Below the pieces are notes generated by a model. It ran no database searches, was not told the DNA's origin, and was given only the letters and a program-made list of their open reading frames with translations. Position numbers and translations under genes: made by a program. Positions 23,911 to 30,749 of a stretch of 30,749 nucleotides of DNA are shown here, piece after piece. How positions within the stretch are numbered: position 1 is the stretch's first letter; the number at the start of each line of letters is the position of its first letter. Location of the stretch: contig JBEAOO010000083.1 of the NCBI GenBank assembly GCA_041164825.1, positions 1 to 30,749 of the forward strand. The letters are read 5' to 3'. Source of the stretch: JBEAOO01 sp041164825. Lineage in GTDB: Bacteria > Pseudomonadota > Gammaproteobacteria > Burkholderiales > Burkholderiaceae_C.

Positions 23911-23936
23911 CAAAAAAGCCCAGCAATCGCTGGGCT
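23911..23936 (-). terminator. Rho-independent terminator for the minus-strand cytochrome/binding-protein operon
   Basis: Stem AGCCCAGC (23917-23924) and GCTGGGCT (23929-23936) with an AATC loop. On the minus strand the stem is followed by a run of six T, giving a canonical terminator 67 bases after the binding-protein stop. In the plus direction it may also help end the DUF1993 transcript, but with no T tract on that side. Confidence 0.88.
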
Positions 23937-24003
23937 GCTCCATCGCGGCGCAGGGAAGGCCCGGGGGCCTTCACCCTCAAAGCGGCTGCGGCTCAAGCGC
24001 CGA

Positions 24004-24852
24004 TCACACCGGACGCCAGTTGACCGAGGCCCGGGCAAAGGCGCGCGCCATGCGGCCATCACTCACCAAGGTGTTGGTGGCTTCTTGCAGTGCACGGGCG
24101 AGGTCGGTGTCGGCCTTTTTCACGGCCATGCCCACGGCCCACCCATCGCGCGGCGCGCGCGGCGAGGGCAGCGGCGTGATGGCAAAGCGCGGGTCGCCCT
24201 TGACCACCGACTCCAACTCCGACAGCAAGCCCGCCGCCAGAGGCACCTCACCCTTCACCAGCGCTTGCGCGGCCTCGGCACCGTCTTTCCACTGCGTGGT
24301 GATCTGCTCTTTGTAGGCACCGCCGTCGGCGCCAATCAGCAGCCAGCCGGCCAGCGACTGGCCCGGCACCGCCACCGTGCGCTTGCCCATTTGCGCAAAG
24401 CTCTCCAGCTCGGGCACCTCGCTCAGGCGCCGGGCAATGGCCACGCGCTCGCGGTAATAGGGTGCCAGCGCCAGGATCTGCGGGTTGGCCGCCATCAAGG
24501 GCTGGTCCACCGGCACGTGCAGCATCACATCGGCCGGGCCAAAGCCCAGGTAGTGGCCCTTCCACACCATGTTGCGCAGGTCGTCGCCCATGTTCTCATC
24601 GGCATTGAAGGGCATCAGGCTGAGCTTGACGCCCAGCACCTCGGCCAGCCCGTGCGCAATGTCCACATCGATGCCTTTGCCCGCGGTGTGAAACGGCGGC
24701 AGCTCGTTGTACATCGCCACGATCAGGCTGCCGCGGTTGCGCACGGTCTCCAGCGGTGTGGCGCGGGCGGCGCCGGGCAGCAGCAGGCCGGCAGCCGCAG
24801 CGGCACCCCAGCTCAGGCAATCGCGGCGGGTCGGGCGGGTGGGGTTCGTCAT
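24004..24852 (-). CDS. Periplasmic substrate-binding protein (family 3) linked to quinoprotein clusters
   Basis: 282 residues from the ATG at 24852. The signal has a twin-arginine look: TRRDCLSWGAAAAAGLLLPGAARA, with predicted cleavage near residue 31. The mature part is an SBP family 3 fold: ETVRNRGSLIVAMYNELPPFH, then GIDVDIAHGLAEVLGVKLSL, YYRERVAIARR and KRTVAVPGQSLAGWLL. No transport genes adjoin it. The fold and its place next to a PedF-like cytochrome c resemble the MxaJ/XoxJ-type binding proteins that accompany PQQ alcohol dehydrogenases, so it may serve the dehydrogenase rather than uptake (inference). It lies 148 bases after the cytochrome gene, with a hexamer repeat between. Confidence 0.83.
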   Translation of the reverse strand: MTNPTRPTRRDCLSWGAAAAAGLLLPGAARATPLETVRNRGSLIVAMYNELPPFHTAGKGIDVDIAHGLAEVLGVKLSLMPFNADENMGDDLRNMVWKGHYLGFGPADVMLHVPVDQPLMAANPQILALAPYYRERVAIARRLSEVPELESFAQMGKRTVAVPGQSLAGWLLIGADGGAYKEQITTQWKDGAEAAQALVKGEVPLAAGLLSELESVVKGDPRFAITPLPSPRAPRDGWAVGMAVKKADTDLARALQEATNTLVSDGRMARAFARASVNWRPV

Positions 24853-24920
24853 GGCGGGTCTCACGGTCGAAAAAATCGAGGGGCGAAGGCGCCGAGGCGT
24901 TGGGGCACCTGGGGTGACGC

Positions 24921-24956
24921 AAATGCAGGTGTAGATGCAGATGCAGATGCAAATGC
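24921..24956. repeat. Hexamer tandem repeat (AGATGC)n between cytochrome and binding protein genes
   Basis: Six units, the central three being exact AGATGC (24933-24950), flanked by AAATGC and AGGTGT variants. It is non-coding, in the leader of the binding-protein gene, where copy number could change spacing or mRNA folding. Confidence 0.8.
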
Positions 24957-25000
24957 AGGCTGATGCGGGCAGGCACGGGGTGGCCCACCCGGCGAGCCCA

Positions 25001-25504
25001 TCACTGCAGCGGCTTCTCGCGGCGGCTTTCCAGGTAGGTTTTGATGGCCCACATGGCTTCTTGGTTGAAGGCGCCTTCAAACGGCGGCATGTAGACCGCA
25101 CCGTTGCGGGTGCGGCCGTGGCGCACGGTGTTCAGGAAGTAGTCGTCGATCTCGGCCACGCAGGCGGCGCGCTTGGCGTCTTTGAGCGCCACGCAGTCGT
25201 TGTCGAGCTTGCGCAGGTCGGGCGCGATGCCGCCGGAGATGGCCTCCAGGCCGTGGCAGCGGGCGCAATTTTGATTGAAAGCCGAGGTGCCGATTTTGAG
25301 CGCTTCGGCATTGCCGCGGAAGGGGTTCTCTGCCTTCCAGCCTTCGCTCAACACGGGCAAGGTGCTGGTGTCGACGGCCTGCGGCGTGACATCGCCATGG
25401 GCGTACACGGCCACGGCGAGCACGGCGCCCGTGAGGGCCAGGCCGGCACGCAAGAAGCCGCCAAAGCGGCGCTGAGAACGAGGGGTGTTGGCGAGGGTTT
25501 GCAT
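25001..25504 (-). CDS. pedF: PedF-type cytochrome c (c-550-like)
   Basis: 167 residues with an N-terminal signal (hydrophobic segment about 18-34, then AHGD). There is one haem-binding site, NCARCHG (Cys80, Cys83, His84), and a likely axial Met139 in VYMPPFEG. The segments HGDVTPQAVDT, GLEAISGGIAPDLRKLD and MWAIKTYLESR fit the cytochrome c PedF/c-550 family, which accepts electrons from PQQ-dependent alcohol dehydrogenases in the periplasm. GGAG about eight bases before the ATG is a good ribosome site. A sigma-54 type promoter lies 45-60 bases upstream on the same strand. Confidence 0.9.
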   Translation of the reverse strand: MQTLANTPRSQRRFGGFLRAGLALTGAVLAVAVYAHGDVTPQAVDTSTLPVLSEGWKAENPFRGNAEALKIGTSAFNQNCARCHGLEAISGGIAPDLRKLDNDCVALKDAKRAACVAEIDDYFLNTVRHGRTRNGAVYMPPFEGAFNQEAMWAIKTYLESRREKPLQ

Positions 25505-25548
25505 GGGTCAGTCTCCGTCAGTTATTCGTTGGACAATGGCCAGCAATC

Positions 25549-25564
25549 TGCAATGTCCATGCCA
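25549..25564 (-). promoter_or_regulatory. Predicted sigma-54 (-24/-12) promoter of the cytochrome operon
   Basis: Minus-strand sequence TGGCATGGACATTGCA against the consensus TGGCACG-N4-TTGCW: only one specified base differs, and the GG and GC elements have the exact spacing. The predicted transcript start near 25539 leaves a leader of about 35 nt containing the Shine-Dalgarno sequence. The gene divergent to it encodes a sigma-54 activator. Confidence 0.75.
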
Positions 25565-25615
25565 AATCGGGTTTTCCAGCAGAGCCCGATTCAGCGGACG
25601 ACACGGCGGCAGTTG

Positions 25616-25660
25616 ACCTTTGGACAAACCCTGAGTCGGGCGCGCCGGAGGGACAAAGGT
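25616..25660. promoter_or_regulatory. Possible activator site: inverted repeat upstream of the sigma-54 promoter
   Basis: ACCTTTG (25616-25622) and CAAAGGT (25654-25660) form a separated inverted repeat, and TTTGGACAAA near 25619 is itself nearly symmetric. The position, about 50-95 bp upstream of the -24 element, is where sigma-54 activators usually bind. A second inverted repeat, AATCGGG/CCCGATT, lies at 25565-25571 and 25585-25591. The rest of the 298-bp gap 25505-25802 shows no gene. Confidence 0.35.
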
Positions 25661-25802
25661 TGCTTCAGATGCAGGCACGGCGATTGCTCCAAAGTCCCAC
25701 AGGACCGCGAAAGCGAGTAGCGTCCACCGAGCGGTACCGCAGGCCGCTCGGCACACACCATGTTGGAGACACGCTGCTGCGGCGGCACACAGGAGAGGCC
25801 GA

Positions 25803-27953
25803 ATGGCCACAACACCACGCGCATCCCAGTTCGGCAGCCAGGGCTGGACAGCCAGCCCCGCCTTGCGTGCCCCGGCCCATGCGGCCGTGGTGCAGCAACC
25901 GGCCCGCCAAGGCGTGATCGAACAATCGCATTTGCGCTGCGCTGCGCTCGGCCTGAGCCGCATCGAGCGCGCCGATTACGACCCGCTGATGCGCGGCGAC
26001 CTGATGGTGGCGCGCGAGCGCAACCAGCGCTTGTTCACGCATGCTGCGCCGGTGATGGAGATGCTGCGCGAGCAGATCGTCGACACCGACAGCATGATCG
26101 TGCTGACCGATGCACAAGGCACCATCCTGCACTCGGTGGGCGACGACTCGTTCCTGGAGCGCGCGGGTGCCGTGGCGCTCTCGCCCGGCGTCAACTGGGC
26201 CGAGCACTCCAAGGGCACCAACGCCATTGGCACGGCGCTGTTCGAGGAGGTGCCCACGCTGGTCCATGCGGACGAGCACTTCATGCACGCCAACAACTTC
26301 CTCACCTGCTCGGCCGTGCCCATCTTCGACCCGCGCGGCAGCATGCTGGGCGTGCTCGATGTGTCGGGCGACCAGCGCTCGTACCACCGCCACACCATGG
26401 GCCTGGTGCGCATGTCGGCGCGCATGATCGAAAACCACTGGCTCTCCGATGACTTTTCTGACCGCCTGCGCCTGCACTTTCACAGCCGCGCCGAGTTCAT
26501 CGGCACGCTGCTCGAAGGCATTGTGGTGGTGGGCGGTGACGGGCGAATTTTGGGCGCCAACCGCAGCGCCATGGACCAGCTCGAAATCAGCAGCGCCGCC
26601 TTGCGCATGCAGAGTCTGACCAGCTTGTTTGGCACCACGTCGGCGGCCATCCACGACCACTTCCGCGCGCCGCTGGCGCCGCCCATGCCGCTGGTGCTGT
26701 CCAACGGCCGCAAGTTCCACGCGACCGCGCGCTTCAACTGGCCCTCGGTGCATGCGCTGGCGCGCGTGCGCGCCGATGCCGAGCCGGGCGAGGTGATCGA
26801 GGCCGATGCCAATGCGGCACTGCGCGATGGCGCGAGCACCGTGCCGCAGCAACCGCTGCCGCGCCCGGCCCCGCTGGCCCCGGCGGCCGATCGTGCGTCG
26901 GGCCTCAACTACCTGCGCACCGGCGATGCCCAAATCGAAACCGTGCTGACCAAGGTCTCGCGCATCCTCGACCGCGGCATCCCGCTGCTCATCATGGGCG
27001 ACACCGGCACCGGTAAAGAGCTGCTGGCGCGCGCCGTGCACCACGACTCCAACCGCTCCAAGCAGCCCTTTGTGGCGGTCAATTGCGCGTCCATCCCCGA
27101 GTCGCTGATCGAGGCCGAATTGTTCGGCTACGAAGAAGGGGCCTTCACCGGCGCGCGCCGCAAGGGCGCCACCGGGCGCATCGTGCAAGCCCACGGCGGC
27201 ACGCTGTTTCTGGACGAGATCGGCGACATGCCGCTGTCGCTGCAAGCACGCTTGCTGCGCGTGCTGCAAGAGCGCAGCGTCACGCCGCTGGGCAGCGCCA
27301 AATCGATCGAGGTCGACATCACCGTCATCAGCGCCACGCACCGGCCGCTGCGCGAGATGATCGAGCAACACCAGTTCCGCGAAGACCTGTACTACCGCCT
27401 CAACGGCCTGGCCGTGCGCCTGCCCGCGCTGCGCGAGCGCAGCGATTTGGCGGTGCTGGCGCGGCGCATGTTGTTGGCCGAAGGCGTGCAGCCCACGCCC
27501 GACATCAGCGCCGCCGTGATGCAGCACTTCCAGCACTACCACTGGCCCGGCAACCTGCGCCAGTTGGCCAATGTGCTGCGCACGGCGGCCGTGATGTCGG
27601 CCGGCGAGAGCCAGATCACCGAGGCGCATTTGTCGGACGACTTTTTGGAAGACGTGCGCCACGCGGCCCAGCAGCGCCTGGGTGCTCAGCCCGCTGCGGG
27701 CAGCCCCAGCCATGGCCTGGCATCACCCCAGCGCGCCGCGGCGTATGGGCAGATTGCGCCCAACGCCTGCGCACAACAAGCGCCGCAGCCAGCGGCCGAA
27801 GCGGCGCCGCCACGCACGCTCGAAGAGGCCGAGATCGACATGATTCGCCGCGTGTTGGCCGAAGTGCAGGGCAACATTTCCGAAGCGTCCAAGCGCCTGG
27901 GCATCAGCCGCAACACCATCTACCGCAAACTGCGCTGGAACCAAAAAGGCTGA
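25803..27953 (+). CDS. Sigma-54 dependent transcriptional activator (AcoR-like, GAF-AAA+-Fis)
   Basis: 716 residues. The N-terminal sensor region (about 65-230) has a GAF-like part, with DSMIVLTDAQGTILHSVGD, GVNWAEHSKGTNAIGTAL and FMHANNFLTCSAVPIFDPRG as in AcoR. A PAS-like segment follows (LEGIVVVGGDGRILGANRSA, about 238-257). The AAA+ domain starts near residue 370: Walker A GDTGTGKE (399-406), the sigma-54 contact loop GAFTGA (446-451), Walker B GGTLFLDEIGD, and RLPALRERSDL. The C-terminus is a Fis-type helix-turn-helix (VQGNISEASKRLGISRNTIYRKL). AGGAGA at 25791-25796 fixes the start. AcoR-like activators sense alcohols, acetoin or related small molecules; the ligand here is unknown. Flanking sigma-54 sites suggest its targets. 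Confidence 0.93.
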   Translation: MATTPRASQFGSQGWTASPALRAPAHAAVVQQPARQGVIEQSHLRCAALGLSRIERADYDPLMRGDLMVARERNQRLFTHAAPVMEMLREQIVDTDSMIVLTDAQGTILHSVGDDSFLERAGAVALSPGVNWAEHSKGTNAIGTALFEEVPTLVHADEHFMHANNFLTCSAVPIFDPRGSMLGVLDVSGDQRSYHRHTMGLVRMSARMIENHWLSDDFSDRLRLHFHSRAEFIGTLLEGIVVVGGDGRILGANRSAMDQLEISSAALRMQSLTSLFGTTSAAIHDHFRAPLAPPMPLVLSNGRKFHATARFNWPSVHALARVRADAEPGEVIEADANAALRDGASTVPQQPLPRPAPLAPAADRASGLNYLRTGDAQIETVLTKVSRILDRGIPLLIMGDTGTGKELLARAVHHDSNRSKQPFVAVNCASIPESLIEAELFGYEEGAFTGARRKGATGRIVQAHGGTLFLDEIGDMPLSLQARLLRVLQERSVTPLGSAKSIEVDITVISATHRPLREMIEQHQFREDLYYRLNGLAVRLPALRERSDLAVLARRMLLAEGVQPTPDISAAVMQHFQHYHWPGNLRQLANVLRTAAVMSAGESQITEAHLSDDFLEDVRHAAQQRLGAQPAAGSPSHGLASPQRAAAYGQIAPNACAQQAPQPAAEAAPPRTLEEAEIDMIRRVLAEVQGNISEASKRLGISRNTIYRKLRWNQKG

Positions 27954-28015
27954 GGCCAACGCGGCGCAACACCACTGCGCCAGCGCCCGCGTAAACCCTT
28001 GCGCCAGGGCGCGAC

Positions 28016-28042
28016 GGCAGTGCTCCTGCGTGGAGCACTGCC
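28016..28042 (+). terminator. Strong hairpin after the activator gene
   Basis: Perfect 11-bp stem GGCAGTGCTCC (28016-28026) and GGAGCACTGCC (28032-28042) with a TGCGT loop, 62 bases after the stop. There is no T tract, so it may be a weak terminator, an RNA stabiliser or a binding site. It lies in the 240-bp gap 27954-28193. Confidence 0.5.
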
Positions 28043-28166
28043 CGCCCTGCCCCAGCCTGCCCGCCGCCCCTCGGCGGCGCGCAAGGGCCCTTTTGCGGCC
28101 GGAGTGGGGCGATGACCGGGCCACACCTCCGGACATACACCGAGGCGGGCGCTGCATCGGCGTCAG

Positions 28167-28182
28167 GGGCACGTTGCTTGCA
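28167..28182 (+). promoter_or_regulatory. Predicted sigma-54 (-24/-12) promoter of the ABC/beta-propeller operon
   Basis: GGGCACGTTGCTTGCA against TGGCACG-N4-TTGCW: only the first, least conserved base differs, and spacing is exact. The -12 GC at 28180-28181 predicts transcription starting at about 28193, essentially at the ATG of the ABC ATPase (28194), so the mRNA would be nearly leaderless. Confidence 0.7.
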
Positions 28183-28193
28183 ATCCTGCCCGC

Positions 28194-28949
28194 ATGCTCC
28201 GCACGCTTCAGCTCACCAAACGCTATGGCCAACGCAAGGCGCTCGACGGCCTGAACCTGCACCTGCCGCGCGGCCAGTTCGTGGCCCTGCTCGGCCCCAA
28301 TGGCGCCGGCAAGTCCACCTTGTTCCAGCTGCTCACGGGCTTGTTTGTGGCCGATGAAGGCACCGTCAGCGTGGCCGGTTTGTCAATGGCCACGCAGGCC
28401 ACGCAAGCGCTGCGACAGATCGGCGTGGTGTTTCAGCAGCAGGCGCTGGATCTCGATTTGTCGGTGCAGCGCAACCTGCAGTTCCATGCCGACCTGCACG
28501 GCCTGCCACGCGCCACCGCGCTGGCGCGCATCAGCGAGGGCTTGGCCCGGCTGGGCCTGGGTGCGGAGTTTCAGCGCCCGGTGCGCGAGCTCTCGGGCGG
28601 CAACCGCCGCAAGGTGGAACTCGTGCGCGCGCTGCTGCACCGCCCGGGCCTGCTGCTGATGGACGAGGCCACCGTGGGGCTCGACCCGCAATCGCGCCGC
28701 GACCTGCTGGCCGCTGTGCATGCCGAGGTGCGCGAGCGCCAAGCCACCGTGCTGTGGGCCACGCACTGGGTGGAAGAAGCCGCGCAAGCCGACCGCGTGC
28801 TCGTGCTGCACCAAGGCCGCTTGCGCGCCGATGGCACGCCTGCCGAGGTCACGGCCGCACTCGGCCACGACACCTTGGAGGCCGGCTTCATTGCCGCCAC
28901 CACCGCAGCCACCGCCCCGGCCCCCCACCACACCACGGAGACCGCATGA
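28194..28949 (+). CDS. ABC transporter ATP-binding protein of the PQQ-linked alcohol oxidation system
   Basis: 251 residues, cytoplasmic ATPase. Walker A is GPNGAGKST (34-42), the Q-loop VVFQQQALDLDLS, the signature LSGGNRRK (133-140), Walker B LLLMDEATVGLD (153-164) and the H-loop WATHWVEEA. The C-terminal 25 residues are Ala/Thr/His/Pro-rich. It resembles DrrA/CcmA-like exporter ATPases and, by context, the ATP-binding family that accompanies PQQ-dependent alcohol dehydrogenases. The permease should lie beyond the window. It overlaps the next gene by ATGA. No Shine-Dalgarno precedes the ATG. Confidence 0.9.
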   Translation: MLRTLQLTKRYGQRKALDGLNLHLPRGQFVALLGPNGAGKSTLFQLLTGLFVADEGTVSVAGLSMATQATQALRQIGVVFQQQALDLDLSVQRNLQFHADLHGLPRATALARISEGLARLGLGAEFQRPVRELSGGNRRKVELVRALLHRPGLLLMDEATVGLDPQSRRDLLAAVHAEVRERQATVLWATHWVEEAAQADRVLVLHQGRLRADGTPAEVTAALGHDTLEAGFIAATTAATAPAPHHTTETA

Positions 28950-29917
28950 ACCGCAGCTTCAGCCTGGCGCTGACCACCACCTTGTTGAGCCTCGCAGGCC
29001 ACGCAGCCGCCGCGCCCACCGCCTGGGTCAGCAGCGAAAAAGACAGCACGCTCACATTGATTGACCTCACCACGCTCAAGGTCAGCGGCAGTGTGCCCAC
29101 CTGCAAGCGCCCGCGCCACATGCAGTTGATGCCCGGCGGCAAACAGCTGGTGGTGGTGTGCAGCGACTCCGGCCAGGCCGATCTGATCGACGTGGCGACG
29201 CAAAAGTCAGTCCGCCGCGTGAGCCTGGGCGACGACCCGGAAATCCTCGACGTGTCGCCCGACGGCAAGACTTTTTACGTCTCGGCCGAAGACGACGCCA
29301 CGCTCAATTTTGTGAGCAGCAGCGCCGGCAAAATCTTGCGCGAGGTGAAGGTGGGCAAGGAGCCCGAAGGCGTGAAGGCCACGCCCGACGGCAAAAGCGT
29401 TTACGTCACCTCCGAAGTGGCGAGCCTGGTGCACGTGATCGACGTGGCCAGCGGCAAGGTGACGAAGAACATCAAGGTCGGCAAGCGCCCTCGCCGCTTT
29501 GCGCTCTCGCCCGACGGCAATGAGCTGTGGGTGACCAACGAACTCGGCGCCAGTGTGAGCGTCATCGACACGCGCAGCGGCAGTGTCAGCGCCACGCTCA
29601 ACTTTGAAGTCAAGGGCGTGCGCAAGGAAGACATCACGCCCGTCGGCATCACCTTCACCGCCGATGGCAAGCGCGCCTTCGTGGGCCTGGGCCGCAGCAA
29701 TCACGTGGCCTTCATCGACGTGCCGGGGCGCAAGGTGACGAACCTGGTGCTGGCCGGCAAGCGCGCCTGGAGCGTGGCCCTCAACAAGGCCGAGACGCAG
29801 TTGGTGGTGGTCAACGGCCTGAGCGACGACATCACGGTGATCAACGTGGCGGGCGCCAAGGCCCTCAAGAGCATCGCCGTGGGCCGCGTGCCGCACACGG
29901 CGGTGGTGGTGGAGTGA
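28946..29917 (+). CDS. Periplasmic YVTN beta-propeller protein of the PQQ-linked system
   Basis: 323 residues with a signal peptide (MNRSFSLALTTTLLSLAGHA, cleavage near AAA-PTAW). The mature part is a run of about seven 40-residue blades, each with an [SVI]-[IL]-[DN] strand and an SPDGK turn: DVSPDGKTFYVSAEDD, ATPDGKSVYVTSEV, LSPDGNELWVTNE, FTADGKRAFVGLG. This matches the YVTN-type propellers found in PQQ-dependent catabolism operons. Its role there is not established; it could bind a cofactor or scaffold the dehydrogenase. It overlaps the ABC ATPase start-to-stop and is followed by the binding protein after two bases. Confidence 0.92.
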   Translation: MNRSFSLALTTTLLSLAGHAAAAPTAWVSSEKDSTLTLIDLTTLKVSGSVPTCKRPRHMQLMPGGKQLVVVCSDSGQADLIDVATQKSVRRVSLGDDPEILDVSPDGKTFYVSAEDDATLNFVSSSAGKILREVKVGKEPEGVKATPDGKSVYVTSEVASLVHVIDVASGKVTKNIKVGKRPRRFALSPDGNELWVTNELGASVSVIDTRSGSVSATLNFEVKGVRKEDITPVGITFTADGKRAFVGLGRSNHVAFIDVPGRKVTNLVLAGKRAWSVALNKAETQLVVVNGLSDDITVINVAGAKALKSIAVGRVPHTAVVVE

Positions 29918-29919
29918 GC

Positions 29920-30749
29920 ATGGTCCATCGGCGCACGCTGCCCCTGCTGACGTTGACGGCACTGCTGTTGATCCCGGCGCTCGCCGCGGCGGCCGACTGG
30001 AAGGTTCACCTCATCAGCGCGGCCGAGCAGCCCGATCTCGCCCGCGACCGCCTGGCCCGCGCCTACGCCGGCCACCCCGGCGGCTCGGTGAGTGAGGCGG
30101 TGAACGTGGCCCTCGATGACGTCGGCGTCGAACTGGACGCCGCGGGCACGGCGCTCAAACTGAGCCAGGACGCCGCAGCGGACCTGAACGCTGCCCGCGC
30201 GGCCGCGCAGCGCGCCGAGAAGGCCGGTGCCGTGGCCGTGTTGACCGATGTGCCCACCGCCTGGCTGCTGGCCATTGCCGATGCGGTGAAGCTGCCCGTG
30301 CTCAACCTCAGCGACACCAGCGACCGCCTGCGCCAGCAAGACTGCCGCGCCAACCTGCTGCACCTGCCGCCCAGCGAGCGCATGCGCGCCGACGCGCTGG
30401 CGCAAGCCCTGGTGCAGCGCAAATGGGGCTCGGTGCTGCTGCTCACCGGCCCCAGCGCGCGCGATGCCGAGCGCAGCGCCGTGGCGCAAGCCGCACTGCG
30501 CCGCTATGGCGTCAAGCTGGTGGCCAACAAGCCCTACAAACTCTCCACCGATCCACGCGAGCGCGACCTCGCCAACCCACTGCTGCTCACCGGCGGCGGG
30601 CTCAGCTACGACGCCGTGTGGGTGGTCGACAGCGACGGCGAATTTGCCCGCAGCCTGCCTTACCGCACCGCCCTGCCCCGCCCCGTGGTGGGCGATGGCG
30701 GGCTGATGGCACTGGCCTGGCAGGCGCAGTTCGAGCGCTTTGGCGCGCC
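29920..30749 (+). CDS. ABC substrate-binding protein of the PQQ-dependent alcohol dehydrogenase system (3' end outside window)
   Basis: The ATG at 29920 opens a frame that runs to the window end without a stop (276 residues seen). A signal peptide (MVHRRTLPLLTLTALLLIPA, then LAAAA-DW) is followed by a periplasmic binding protein type 1 fold: VNVALDDVGVELDAAGTALKL, AEKAGAVAVLTDVPTAWLLAIADAVKLPVLNLSDTSD in pieces, QDCRANLLHLPPSERMRADA, WGSVLLLTGPSARDAERS, YDAVWVVDSDGEFARSLPY. This pattern and the ATPase-propeller-binding protein order match the PQQ alcohol dehydrogenase-linked ABC family. It starts two bases after the propeller stop. Confidence 0.87.
   Translation, partial: MVHRRTLPLLTLTALLLIPALAAAADWKVHLISAAEQPDLARDRLARAYAGHPGGSVSEAVNVALDDVGVELDAAGTALKLSQDAAADLNAARAAAQRAEKAGAVAVLTDVPTAWLLAIADAVKLPVLNLSDTSDRLRQQDCRANLLHLPPSERMRADALAQALVQRKWGSVLLLTGPSARDAERSAVAQAALRRYGVKLVANKPYKLSTDPRERDLANPLLLTGGGLSYDAVWVVDSDGEFARSLPYRTALPRPVVGDGGLMALAWQAQFERFGA

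Noticed and set aside
14055..24956. Short repeats considered as CRISPR
   Set aside because: Units of 6-12 bp are directly contiguous with no spacers, and there are no cas genes.
25665..27713. Long open frame (682 codons) on the minus strand opposite the sigma-54 activator
   Set aside because: Shadow of the activator's codon usage; no recognisable domain or ribosome site.
28090..28135. Possible fifth copy of the palindromic repeat (GGCGATGACCGGGCCACACCTCCGG)
   Set aside because: It resembles only one arm, with several mismatches and a 3-base deletion, and the loop and second arm are absent; similarity may be chance in GC-rich DNA.

Overview
The window is a GC-rich (about 70%) stretch of a betaproteobacterial chromosome, most likely order Burkholderiales. 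The evidence is the glyA-nrdR-minor pilin-ribD-ribB-ribH-nusB gene order, the GC-rich third codon positions, and protein sequences typical of the Comamonadaceae and the Rubrivivax/Leptothrix group. No transposase, tRNA, rRNA or CRISPR array was found. The species cannot be named from the sequence alone.

Layout. 1-1185 holds the 3' part of glyA, a clean terminator and nrdR. 1591-6225 is a tightly overlapping type IV pilus minor-pilin operon (fimT-like, pilE-like, pilW, pilX, pilV) with no pilY1. 6255-9851 is a riboflavin block (ribD, a ribB with a degenerate GTP cyclohydrolase II half, ribH) ending in nusB, with no riboflavin synthase gene (ribE). 9937-13767 carries a class I aminotransferase and ybgC-tolQ-tolR-tolA; tolB and pal do not follow. 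On the minus strand, 14041-15192 is an FAD-dependent oxidoreductase, and a 173-bp inverted repeat (15406-15578) separates it from the next operon.

15581-18211 (minus) is a bufferin-type copper-peptide operon: precursor bufA1, iron-oxidase maturase bufB, partner bufC, and a DoxX membrane protein. Divergent from it (18369-19163) are an ECF-like sigma factor and a small zinc-finger anti-sigma protein that plausibly control it. 19665-22235 is an orphan GspE/PilB-type ATPase with MshEN-like c-di-GMP-binding modules. Thymidine kinase and a DUF1993 protein follow.

24004-30749 looks like a module serving PQQ-dependent alcohol oxidation. It has a periplasmic binding protein and a PedF-type cytochrome c on the minus strand, a divergent sigma-54 activator (GAF-AAA-Fis), and then an ABC ATPase, a YVTN beta-propeller protein and the start of a PQQ-system ABC binding protein. 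Two good -24/-12 motifs flank the activator gene, one facing the cytochrome and one facing the ABC operon, so the activator probably drives both. No quinoprotein dehydrogenase lies inside the window.

The clearest structure outside genes is a family of long imperfect palindromes of about 100-130 bp. There are four copies (around 1290, 13891, 19291 and 22307), each just downstream of the last gene of an operon. There are also several hexamer or dodecamer tandem repeats, including one that forms the N-terminus of BufC.
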